Shown here in pieces: positions 53,580 to 61,942 of a stretch of DNA of 64,000 nt. Each line of letters opens with the position of its first letter. Position 1 is the stretch's first letter. Below the pieces are notes generated by a model, which was given only the letters and a program-made list of their open reading frames with translations, did no database searches and was not told the DNA's origin. Source of the DNA: Citrobacter freundii (GTDB taxonomy: Bacteria > Bacteroidota > Bacteroidia > Chitinophagales > Chitinophagaceae); NCBI GenBank assembly GCA_003243445.1, contig QFQQ01000008.1, positions 62,001-126,000 of the forward strand, read 5' to 3'. Position numbers and translations under genes: made by a program.

Positions 53580-54302
53580 TTAAGAAGTCTGGGCATTTCT
53601 GCCGGATAATGCACCGTCCCAGTATTTATAGAATTCAGCTTTTATCAACTGGTACTTTTCAAAATATTTTTGCGCTGTTTCATTAGACATTGTTCCAGAG
53701 CGATCTTCATTTTCTATCTCATCTTTTAGTGCTCGCAGTTTATTTTCCACACTTTTATTCTGCAACCAGTATTTTTCAATATTCCAGTAGGTCATCAGGC
53801 CGGAATATACTGTTACAATAGCACCGATAACGAAGGCGATATTTTTAGTGGCTTCCGGAAAAACGTCCTGGTACGGGATTGAAATGGTCTTAAAACTCAG
53901 CCCCAATAAAATGGTTGAAATACCCGACAGGATCATCGTGGAATATTTATATACCCTTACGCCGTTAAAAAAATAAGACGCCGCTTCTTCGAATCTTTCT
54001 ATATCCGAACTGATATTGATCAAAAGCAGCAGTAGTTTTTTATTGTCCTTATTCAACAGGTATTTTTCATTATACTGTTGCCTGGGTTTAAAGGTGCTCA
54101 TCCGCAACACCATGAATACCGACATGGCAAATAATGCCAGTTCAATCCCTATGCAATAATAACTGTAAGGCACTCGAACATTCGTACAGGTAAAGTGGAT
54201 CACAATAGCGGCCAGGCAAAGGAGCAGGAAGAACTTGCAAATCAGGACGCCTGTCCTGGCAATTTTGTGCCAGTTTTTTTTTGAAGAGATTTCTTCTGAC
54301 AT
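53580..54302 (-). CDS. SLATT/DUF4231-like multi-helix membrane protein
   Basis: A 240-residue membrane protein. I choose ATG 54302 (MSEEISSKKNWHK); the upstream frame has no coding character. Four hydrophobic segments are visible: VLICKFFLLLCLAAIVIHFT, YCIGIELALFAMSVFMVL, TMILSGISTILLGLSF and IAFVIGAIVTVYSGLMTYW. Between the pairs lies IERFEEAASYFFNGVRVYKY, which resembles the linker of SLATT/DUF4231 proteins; the C-terminal part is charged and helical. SLATT proteins are predicted pore-forming effectors of nucleotide-signal defence systems. Here the partners are a phospholipase D-like protein (19 bases upstream) and a patatin (35 bases downstream). The SLATT match is by eye. Confidence 0.6.
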   Translation of the reverse strand: MSEEISSKKNWHKIARTGVLICKFFLLLCLAAIVIHFTCTNVRVPYSYYCIGIELALFAMSVFMVLRMSTFKPRQQYNEKYLLNKDNKKLLLLLINISSDIERFEEAASYFFNGVRVYKYSTMILSGISTILLGLSFKTISIPYQDVFPEATKNIAFVIGAIVTVYSGLMTYWNIEKYWLQNKSVENKLRALKDEIENEDRSGTMSNETAQKYFEKYQLIKAEFYKYWDGALSGRNAQTS

Positions 54303-54321
54303 AGCGCAAATTAAAATTGGG

Positions 54322-56115
54322 TTATGGTTTGATATAGAGTTCACGTTGCCGGCAATATAAATTCCCCTTGGTGAACCATTTCTCCGACCAAGGTTTTGCC
54401 CTGGTAAGATCATCCAGGTTCATGGGCTTAGATTTAAGATCGGTATAATTGCGCCAGTGAAAATGATCCACCAGTCTTAATGCTTCCATAGCAAAAGCCG
54501 TTACCACATCTTTATCATAGATCTCGAGGAGGTTATCGCCGTTCTTTTGTTCAGGTCCATAAGCCAGGTTACTGCTGCCGCAAAATACAACAGGATTTTT
54601 TCCTTTAAAATCTACTACCACAAATTTATGGTGTATGGCATAGCCGGAAATGTTAGGTACCTGTCCTAATGGCGGCGGCAAAATATTCTGTACTCCTTTT
54701 GCAGCGATGCGGATACCTTGTGTAGCATCTGGCCGGTACAGGAAAACAGAGTAGTCTTTATTTGTTTTTCCAATAGTGTCGGTAATGCCATAAGTAAACA
54801 CGTTGCCATTTCTTACCGACCGCTGCACTGCATCTAGTATACCACTCTTGCTTTTATCGTTCATGATAGCGAAAAGCAGGTCAGACTGTGCTGTATCTAT
54901 CCTTCCTGCAAGACGGGTAAATATGCGGTCTGCATCAGCTTTTTGGTGTGGCGCAAACGTAACAGTCATCTTCGGATTTTTAAATGAATAATCCGTTTTA
55001 GGGAAAAGAGAATTTTTAAATTTCGGCATATTCTTTTTTCCAAAGGCACCATCAAAAACCTCTTCGTACAGTTTTGCCACTTCGGGATAATCAAATACCA
55101 ATACATGGTTGGCATTGATATAAAGACCGTTTGTGGAGAAATTGGTAGAGCCTGTGAGCACTTTATCCGGCTGGCCATTTTTTAACTGTATAAAAACTTT
55201 GGAATGAGATAAGGCGCCGAATTTACCACGGAACACATCATTCTTATCGGCATTGGTTTTTTTAAACGCGGCAACAAATGCGGTTTCAAAAGAACCGGTT
55301 CCGCGGTGTTTACCTGCATTGTCAACAATTATTTTTAATCGTCCTGCGTCCGCAAGGGTGAGTAAACGTTTGGCAACTTCCGGTTCATCCAGATCGAATG
55401 CAAAAACCTTGAGACTGACTTTTTTATCTTTTATTGCAGCATCCAAAAAATCAATAATCGTTTTTCTTGCCTGCCAGCCCAGCCAGTCGTGCTGTTCTTC
55501 AAAAGTATAATCCACCAGCACATACTGTTTGGTTTTATCATCCCACCGTTTTGATGCGCCTGATTTCTGCCGCACGTCAAACAATAATTTATTGGCTGCT
55601 TTAGCCGCGGGCCTTACTTTATTATTGGTCAAGCCAAAGCGCTGCGTATAAGCAACAGAAGAAACAAATCCTCTTGTAAAAGCCACTTTGATCTTATTGA
55701 TATCAAACGGAGACACATCAATAATGAGTTTGATAGTAAGGGATTTATCCAGGTCAAGCAGTTTACCCTTTTCAATATAGCGGGGGGTTATTTCATACAC
55801 ATAATCGCCAAATACTGCTTTACGGGTTACAATATCTGTATTGGGCACATGCACCCAGTTCATTTTTTGCAGCGGAGAATATAAAGTAGAGTTTCTTTCC
55901 TTTATGGGTATCTGCGGGTTGTTCTTAAGAAATGTGGCGGAGAAGATCAACCGGTTATTGATATAACAACCCTTTTTACCTTTTACGGTATAATAAATGG
56001 TAAAGCCGGCGATATTTTTTCTTTGCGGAGCTGCCAGGTCAAAAGCCAGTAAAGTCATGGCATCTCCCTTATATGCCCTGACACTGAAGCCTTTTTTTGT
56101 TTCAAATTTTTGCAT
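54322..56115 (-). CDS. Phospholipase D-family phosphodiesterase
   Basis: A 597-residue protein with two HxK motifs: SHSKVFIQLKNGQPDKVLTG near residue 303 followed by STNFSTNGL, and IHHKFVVVDF near residue 495 followed by CGSSNLAYG. This is the duplicated catalytic arrangement of PLD enzymes, which act on phosphodiesters in lipids or nucleic acids. About 180 residues before the first catalytic lobe (SVRAYKGDAMTLLAFDLAAP, GFTIYYTVKGKKG) form a beta-rich domain that I cannot assign and that might sense or bind a partner. No signal peptide. It is the first gene of the unit with the SLATT-like and patatin genes. Confidence 0.82.
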   Translation of the reverse strand: MQKFETKKGFSVRAYKGDAMTLLAFDLAAPQRKNIAGFTIYYTVKGKKGCYINNRLIFSATFLKNNPQIPIKERNSTLYSPLQKMNWVHVPNTDIVTRKAVFGDYVYEITPRYIEKGKLLDLDKSLTIKLIIDVSPFDINKIKVAFTRGFVSSVAYTQRFGLTNNKVRPAAKAANKLLFDVRQKSGASKRWDDKTKQYVLVDYTFEEQHDWLGWQARKTIIDFLDAAIKDKKVSLKVFAFDLDEPEVAKRLLTLADAGRLKIIVDNAGKHRGTGSFETAFVAAFKKTNADKNDVFRGKFGALSHSKVFIQLKNGQPDKVLTGSTNFSTNGLYINANHVLVFDYPEVAKLYEEVFDGAFGKKNMPKFKNSLFPKTDYSFKNPKMTVTFAPHQKADADRIFTRLAGRIDTAQSDLLFAIMNDKSKSGILDAVQRSVRNGNVFTYGITDTIGKTNKDYSVFLYRPDATQGIRIAAKGVQNILPPPLGQVPNISGYAIHHKFVVVDFKGKNPVVFCGSSNLAYGPEQKNGDNLLEIYDKDVVTAFAMEALRLVDHFHWRNYTDLKSKPMNLDDLTRAKPWSEKWFTKGNLYCRQRELYIKP

Positions 56116-56671
56116 GGTTGATGATTATAGGTTAAAGAAAACAGGAAATAATACGTTACTGATCATCGCCACAAAAAGGTCTTAGTATAATAGGGTATTG
56201 GTTATTACAGGGATGTTGGTATTTACAGGCTGTGGTTAATGAAGAAGGGCTTTATCGTATGTCGACTTAGGGTCAACTATACATCAATTGGTTTTTACAC
56301 GACCCTGCACAAATTAAAAAAAGGGATTGATAAATTTTTACGCAGAAACACCTTTTTTGCGGGGTGAAAAGACGGGATTTAAAACTTTCTATTACTAATT
56401 CCTCTTCAAAAGATTCAATAGTTTAAACTTCAAAATACAATTTACAATGAAAAAAGACAGATCAAACCAATAATGTATTGCAGAGAAAGATACGTCAACA
56501 TTTTGGGATCTTTATAGTCAAGCTTGTCAAACTCTATCCTGAATGAAAAATGTAAAGATGATGACATTAAAAGATTTGGAGAATATAGCAACCATAGTTT
56601 TAGACACCAGCGGCTCCTCCGTAATAGGCGAGCCTGTCTTGGTTTGCTCTAATAGTCAGGAATGGCTGCGT
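56116..56671. other. Non-coding or decayed stretch
   Basis: Apart from the 5' region of the PLD operon, I see no gene, RNA or clear repeat in these 556 bases. Short frames have no coding character. It separates the PLD operon from AlkB and other gene remnants. Confidence 0.5.
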
Positions 56672-56981
56672 CTAGCCAGAAATTGTCCGGAACGTTATTG
56701 AGTAGCGCACACTTTCAACGGGTGCGGTGCTATGCTCCCAATCTGTCTTGGACGGGCCTGACATAATATATAAGATCGCCTCCGGACATCCAGCGTGATC
56801 GTCGCCGATCGCGTTTGCTTTTCTTTTTCGTGCGGCCTTAATTTAAACCTGCAATCCGAAAGCAATGACACCCCCGCGGTTGTTTTGAAAGGAGGTGCAT
56901 CCTTGTGCCAGTTGATCACAGCGCCCACAGGATATTCAGTGATCAGCACCTGTGCAATATTTTCTGTTTGATCATCGCTTT
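56672..56981 (-). pseudogene. AlkB-like dioxygenase remnant
   Basis: This is the C-terminal part of an AlkB-type 2-oxoglutarate/Fe(II) dioxygenase, which reverses DNA alkylation damage. Recognisable blocks are IAQVLITEYPVGAVINWHKD, APPFKTTAGVSLLSDCRFKL and VRRRSY. One base is missing near 56765: the next frame reads IMSGPSKTDWEHSTAPVES and then VRYSITFRT to a stop at 56672. The N-terminal half is absent; upstream the frame has a stop and then joins an unrelated gene fragment. HxD (HKD) is present, but the gene is broken at both ends. Confidence 0.7.
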
Positions 56982-57173
56982 ATCCCCTGTACCCTTCACG
57001 AGTTTGCTACTCCATTTCTCATACTTACCGCTGGAATTTTTAGGCGGCGTAATAAAGTCCCCGACGATCAGGTGCTGAATTGATTTCCCTTTTGTGGGCT
57101 TATCGAATATGCGTACTTCAGGGAATACGGCAAAGCCATGGCCTTGCTGGGCGAGTTGGGTGATGGTTGGCAT
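56943..57173 (-). pseudogene. Truncated gene fragment joined to the AlkB remnant
   Basis: From ATG 57173 the frame reads MPTITQLAQQGHGFAVFPEV, RIFDKPTKGKSIQHLIVGDF and on to about GTGDKAMIK, then runs out of coding character in the AlkB sequence of a different frame. The first 60 residues are well formed and suggest an SH3-like N-terminal domain of a longer protein. I cannot name the family. The junction at about 56980 is a likely deletion or recombination point. Confidence 0.5.
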
Positions 57174-57361
57174 GAGAGGAGGTTTGATAGTGGAAGGTAA
57201 ATTGCTTTTTCAATTATGTCAACGAGGAAAAGACGGTATTTGGTACCGTGTTTACACGTGTGTTTGCGTGGATAAAACGGTTTCTTCTTCATACCAGCAA
57301 TACAAATCAACGACCAGTGTTTTAACTGTCTTTTATTCAATCGAACTTCCGCATATTTGTA

Positions 57362-58915
57362 ATGAACCAAATGAACCTTCAAATGAAAATCTCCACCGCA
57401 CTGGCATTGGCGTTTTGTATTTTAATTGCAAATACGGAACTTTTTGCCCAGGTTCCTCCTTGCTACAAACAATCAAAGCCCCTCTCCTATTATGCATTTC
57501 AGAAAATGATGCGGCAGCATTATAACTTCACAATTCTTGGAACACAAACCCCGGTTTCAGGATTCAAAGTAGAAACCAGTAAACCCACTCTTACTCTGAA
57601 AGGTAACATTTACAGCAGCGGAAAGAGTAACAACGTCAAGAAGAAAGCATTGATCATAAACCTTGAATTAACCGGAGGCGTCACAAATGATATTCAACAA
57701 ATCCTTTCCGGTCAACAACTAAATGGATACTTTAAAGCGAGCCTCGGTTTTAATGTTTTGTTCGACAAAGGCAACGATGCCAGCTATATATTAGACAACG
57801 ACTTTGAAAAAATGATGATCCGAAAAAAGGTTTGCGCATATTGGGAAGATGTGCAGATACGGATGGATACCCTGCTTGTGTTGACAGGACTTGAACACAT
57901 ATTGAATGCACCGATAAAAACACTGGACGCGACATTGGACCATATCGTCATATTGGCGGGGCAAGATGAATATAGCTTAAAAAACTACTCACGGCCAGCA
58001 GCCTGGTACCGGCCATTCCCTTATGCCAATATAAAATCATATTACAAGACATTATTGATCGACATGATTAAAAAATATGGTGCAAATGCAACGATGGCAG
58101 AAAATGCTATGTTCGCTGATTTTATTGCCAAACTGGGAAGTCAAACGGACAATAATCTTAAATCAGGAAAACTAGTTGCAGACTTTAAAAGGTGCGCTGA
58201 CCTTAAAAACGAAAAAAATTACAAATACGGATTGATCGATGATTTCGAGATTGAAAGCTACAAATCTGTCTGGACTTCTAAAGTAATTACCTGGTTAAAC
58301 GTATCAGCAACTGGCCTGAATTCTTCCTTCAAACTTTATGATGCCAGTCTCAACACCTTACTCGACTCTAATAGCTTTCTGCCTGGCGTGAATGCATCCT
58401 ATAATTACTTTAAAAAATATACTTCAGCCAATAAATACATTTATTTCCGGGTAGGGCTAGGCGTGAAAAGAGTTAACAGCCTCACCGATCTGGCAAAGTT
58501 TGATTATAAAAAGGAAACGGTCATAAATGTAACGCCGGCAGAAACCCTAAAAACGGAAAAGTCCGGCACCGCTTACCAGGGTGCATTGGAACACGGGTTC
58601 GGACTGGAGATCCCGGTTGAATTCTATTGGGCGCCATGGGCGCATGAAGCCATTCCGGGCCTTTATGGTAAAGTGCAATATAGTTATGGAGAACCGTGGA
58701 TCAATAAAAATAAGGTCTCGTTAGATCTGGGGATGATCTGGAATGTTAACAATACGGAAAAAGATAGCAAAAACGTTCTTACGATTGTGCCCTATTTGAG
58801 TTGGTCTAATCTGGTCAAAGAGTATAAGGACGAAGGGAAAACCAAACAGAAGAAAGTATCTGAACTGTTCTCCATAGGCCTAAAATTTGGAATACCGGTG
58901 AATTTGGGGAAATAA
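57362..58915 (+). CDS. Exported protein of unknown function, barrel-like C-terminal half
   Basis: A 517-residue protein with a signal peptide (KISTALALAFCILIANTELF, then AQ). The start could be ATG 57362 or, better suited to the signal, ATG 57383. The N-terminal third holds TLKGNIYSSGKSNNVKKKAL and VTNDIQQILSG, then a helical middle (residues about 140-270) with the ring LVLTGLEHILNAPIKTLDAT. The last 200 residues alternate in outer-membrane style (YIYFRVGLGVKRVNS, YGKVQYSYGEPWINKNKVSL, GLKFGIPVNLGK at the C-terminus). I do not recognise a family. It is a single gene among defence-related genes. Confidence 0.6.
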   Translation: MNQMNLQMKISTALALAFCILIANTELFAQVPPCYKQSKPLSYYAFQKMMRQHYNFTILGTQTPVSGFKVETSKPTLTLKGNIYSSGKSNNVKKKALIINLELTGGVTNDIQQILSGQQLNGYFKASLGFNVLFDKGNDASYILDNDFEKMMIRKKVCAYWEDVQIRMDTLLVLTGLEHILNAPIKTLDATLDHIVILAGQDEYSLKNYSRPAAWYRPFPYANIKSYYKTLLIDMIKKYGANATMAENAMFADFIAKLGSQTDNNLKSGKLVADFKRCADLKNEKNYKYGLIDDFEIESYKSVWTSKVITWLNVSATGLNSSFKLYDASLNTLLDSNSFLPGVNASYNYFKKYTSANKYIYFRVGLGVKRVNSLTDLAKFDYKKETVINVTPAETLKTEKSGTAYQGALEHGFGLEIPVEFYWAPWAHEAIPGLYGKVQYSYGEPWINKNKVSLDLGMIWNVNNTEKDSKNVLTIVPYLSWSNLVKEYKDEGKTKQKKVSELFSIGLKFGIPVNLGK

Positions 58916-59026
58916 TATATTTAGTTAATCATTCAGTTGATTTTTTTAAGACCGGCAAACCGAAACTTCAGCAAAAAACGCTGAAGTAGCCCACATTATA
59001 TTAATTGAGCGGAACCAGTTGTAAAT

Positions 59027-60022
59027 ATGGAACGAACTTATAGCTATGAAGCAGAATCGTATGCGGTATTCACCAATCTCGATAGCAGTATCCTTCTATT
59101 AAACCCCTTGTTGGAAACATTTGGTTTTCGGTTTGTCCGTTTTCGGTTGGATGAACTGGAAAAAAGCTTCGGACACCTATTTGGTATATCAACCGATTAC
59201 CAACAACCAATAGCTACTATTACAGACTCTGAACCCGAAATGACAGAAGATGGTTGGTACCGCCTGCCTATTTCTAATAACTTTTACGAATTGCTTGCCC
59301 ATGGCTTTCATGGTGGTCACTATCTTATACACAGAAGGGAGATGTTCTTCCTTCAAAAAATCGAAAATGCTGTTCAACACGTGAAAAATGGTTATATTAC
59401 TTTCGACTCGATAAGTTACCGCGTTGACTCGATGAAGGGTTTTACCCAGCAGTTAATCTATCAGCTTCGCCTATTAAAAAGAGGCGACGTTTCTTGCACT
59501 AGTTATTTTCAAATCGCCGTCGATACACGAACCATCATCAGTCGCCTAGGTCCAGCTTTCGTTCCGATCGGGAACTCTATGTATACCCTTTCTGAAAACG
59601 ATGTAAATTCGTTTAAACGGCAGTTCAACTCAAGCCTGTCTATCAGCATGCTAGCCGAAGTAGCGTTTCATAATTTCAACACAGCTTATGAGATCACTGA
59701 GCCCCGTGCAAAATTTCTTATGCTGATGACCTGCCTGGAAGCCTTATTCAGCGCCGGACGTACAGAGATCGCCCACACTATCTCCAGGCACTTAAGTATG
59801 CTATTTGCCAAATCGCCTGAGGAATTTCAAGCTTCTTATAAAAGCGTTAAAAACCTGTATAACGTACGCAGCAAAATCATCCACGGCGACAATGTAAAAA
59901 ATGATCTGCACCCGCTCCTTCTTGAGCTGGAGGATCTGGTTCGACGCGCGCTGAATCATTGCTTATCGCTCAATCTATCTAAAGACGCCTTTTATCAGGA
60001 ACTAAATGCCAAAGGGTTTTAA
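59027..60022 (+). CDS. HEPN (ApeA-like) domain protein
   Basis: A 331-residue soluble protein. Residues about 225-320 form a HEPN domain of the ApeA kind: KFLMLMTCLEALFSAGRTEI for the first helix pair, SMLFAKSPEEFQASYKSVKN, then NVRSKIIHG carrying the R-x4-H ribonuclease motif near residue 280, and LLELEDLVRRALNHCLS. The N-terminal 220 residues are unassigned and may sense a signal. HEPN proteins of this type act as RNases in abortive-infection defence. It lies 370 bases before a truncated sbcD that carries a DUF4297-HerA antiphage pair. No antitoxin is adjacent. Confidence 0.7.
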   Translation: MERTYSYEAESYAVFTNLDSSILLLNPLLETFGFRFVRFRLDELEKSFGHLFGISTDYQQPIATITDSEPEMTEDGWYRLPISNNFYELLAHGFHGGHYLIHRREMFFLQKIENAVQHVKNGYITFDSISYRVDSMKGFTQQLIYQLRLLKRGDVSCTSYFQIAVDTRTIISRLGPAFVPIGNSMYTLSENDVNSFKRQFNSSLSISMLAEVAFHNFNTAYEITEPRAKFLMLMTCLEALFSAGRTEIAHTISRHLSMLFAKSPEEFQASYKSVKNLYNVRSKIIHGDNVKNDLHPLLLELEDLVRRALNHCLSLNLSKDAFYQELNAKGF

Positions 60023-60390
60023 GGTCATGTTAGCGTTCAATTTGAAGAAGTCGACGACTCAATTAGCTCATCTTTTAATTGATTTCTAAACAGATGACCA
60101 ATTCAGGCATTTATCCTTTTACTCAAGACCAATTACGGTTTCCCGTATTCCGCATATTTCAAAAAAAATGTAAATTGCTTTAACAAGTCACCAACTTAGA
60201 ACCTTAACTAATGAAAAAATCCTCATCTCGCCCAAACGTCTCCATCGATCCCGCATTCGGGAATTTAGATACTCAACGCTTATTTGCTATCATCACTTGA
60301 ATAACACCTTATTTAGGACATTCCAGTATTTAACCACCTTACATACCAAAACTGCCTAAGGCATATATTTCCGATTGCAAACCACCAACC
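60023..60390. other. Intergenic stretch before sbcD
   Basis: No gene that I can support lies in these 368 bases. A 29-codon frame at 60211-60300 (MKKSSSRPNVSIDPAFGNLD) is too short to judge. The last part must hold the sbcD promoter, but no clear -33/-7 pair is seen. Confidence 0.4.
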
Positions 60391-60732
60391 ATGAGAATTC
60401 TCCATACTGCCGACTGGCACATAGGCCATCTCTTTTATGAATACGACCGCACCCACGAACACCAGCAATTCCTCTATTGGCTGTTGCAAACGCTTGCCAG
60501 CGAGCATATCGACGTGCTCCTGATCAGCGGTGACGTATTCGATCTCTCCAACCCTTCCGCCAGCGCGATCAAAATGTTCTATTCATTCCTCAACCAGGCA
60601 ATGAAAGCCAATCCCGGTTTACAGATCATCGCGACAGCAGAAAAACCAAACTTTACCAGTAGTATTTTATTTCAAGGTTTTTGCAGTCCAATATTTAACA
60701 TGCCATCATATGAGCCAAAGAGCCGCTATTGA
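60391..60732 (+). pseudogene. sbcD: Truncated sbcD (exonuclease SbcCD subunit D)
   Basis: The first 83 residues are a canonical SbcD start: MRILHTADWHIGHLFYEYDR with the metal-site Asp-x-His, then VLLISGDVFDLSNPSASAIK and the strand NPGLQIIATA. SbcD should then read GNHDS, the third metal motif; instead the sequence turns at about 60640 into unrelated EKPNFTSSILFQ and stops at 60732. SbcD is normally about 400 residues, so the catalytic core is lost. The DUF4297 gene begins inside this tail at 60710. This looks like an insertion of the defence pair into sbcD; the 3' part of sbcD would lie beyond the island, outside this window. Confidence 0.8.
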
Positions 60733-61942
60733 TACTATTAGGGGATACTATTACCAGTTTGATGCAACAATTGCTAGCCTCCTGACAGCCTCGCAAGACA
60801 ATGATAAAGTCACCGTGGAAGGAGTCGAAGATATTGACATTAACACTACCAGTGAAACCACTGCCATTCAGTGCAAGTATTATGAAAAAACAGAGTTCAA
60901 TTTCTCCGTAATCGCTGAACCGATCCGTTGGATGTTAACGCATTACAAGTCACTTATGGACCGCTCACGCCCACGCATCCGCTACAAGTTGCGAGGACAT
61001 TACAATAGAGGCCAACAGAAGTTGCAACTACCGTTGAGTGTACAGAGCCTAAAGGATGACTTTCTTACTTACACCAGTATAGAAGGAAAAGCATCAGATA
61101 AAAAGAAAGTAACATACGCACATCATAACACACTTGGTTTAACTGACGAGGTACTCGAAGATTTTTTGGAAGTACTTGAAATTGACATTCACGCACCGGC
61201 ATTTCAAAAGCAGTTTGAAGAGATCATTAAGCAGCTCCGGAAATATTTCAACTGTAATGAAATAAGTGCAGAACTTCTCTATTACAATAATGCGCTCGGA
61301 ATCATCCGGAAACTGGCCACTGAGCCGGACGAAGCAAATCGATCCATTTCTAAAAAAGACTTTTTGGCCAAGTTGACGGTTGGGAATGTTATTTTCAATG
61401 AATGGTACATCCTACGTAAAGGCGAAAATGAATATCTCCGAAGTATCCGGGCTCTCTATTTCAGTTCAATAAATATCTTATTCACCCATCGGATTTTCCT
61501 ACTTGAACCGAATCGCGCAACTTATGTCCGCAGTGAAGTAAAAGACATTATTGTTAAGATCCAGCATAAATATACCAAGGTCAACAACCAACCACATCCG
61601 TTCTGTCCCTTTATTTTCTTGCAAGGCATTGATCCCGGTGAATTAAAAGAAATAAAAAAAGACCTCAGTGAAGAGGGGTTTCACATTACCGATGGATTTG
61701 AATATGAACATGCCGATTTTAATGCAGCCTCGCTGTTGCTGGAAGAACGCGTGCCTCATAAAAAATCGCTCCGGTTCATCAACACCATTGCCCAACTCAC
61801 TGAACTGCTTGTCAAAACAGGACGAAGAACGCAAATTTACCAATTTTACGTACAATCACCCTATTTCAATCACGGCAATCCTTCCGCCAAAGAAATAAAC
61901 ATTCAAGTTACCGATCTCAAAAACCTAAATAGCATTATATAA
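60710..61942 (+). CDS. DUF4297-type nuclease of a DUF4297-HerA antiphage pair
   Basis: A 410-residue protein. The N-terminus AAIDTIRGYYYQFDATIASL and the block VTVEGVEDIDI...TTAIQCKYYE match DUF4297: Glu and Asp in EDIDI and Gln-x-Lys in QCK are the PD-(D/E)xK catalytic core (residues about 37-56). The rest is helical with no recognised domain and ends IQVTDLKNLNSII. DUF4297 proteins paired with HerA ATPases are a described defence type in which the nuclease cleaves DNA with or after assembly with the ATPase. It ends exactly where HerA starts (1942/1943), so they are co-translated. It starts inside the truncated sbcD. Confidence 0.85.
   Translation: MSQRAAIDTIRGYYYQFDATIASLLTASQDNDKVTVEGVEDIDINTTSETTAIQCKYYEKTEFNFSVIAEPIRWMLTHYKSLMDRSRPRIRYKLRGHYNRGQQKLQLPLSVQSLKDDFLTYTSIEGKASDKKKVTYAHHNTLGLTDEVLEDFLEVLEIDIHAPAFQKQFEEIIKQLRKYFNCNEISAELLYYNNALGIIRKLATEPDEANRSISKKDFLAKLTVGNVIFNEWYILRKGENEYLRSIRALYFSSINILFTHRIFLLEPNRATYVRSEVKDIIVKIQHKYTKVNNQPHPFCPFIFLQGIDPGELKEIKKDLSEEGFHITDGFEYEHADFNAASLLLEERVPHKKSLRFINTIAQLTELLVKTGRRTQIYQFYVQSPYFNHGNPSAKEINIQVTDLKNLNSII

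Noticed and set aside
60211..60300. A 29-codon frame before sbcD
   Set aside because: It starts with a plausible MKKSSSRPN but is too short to tell from chance and has no visible family or terminator.
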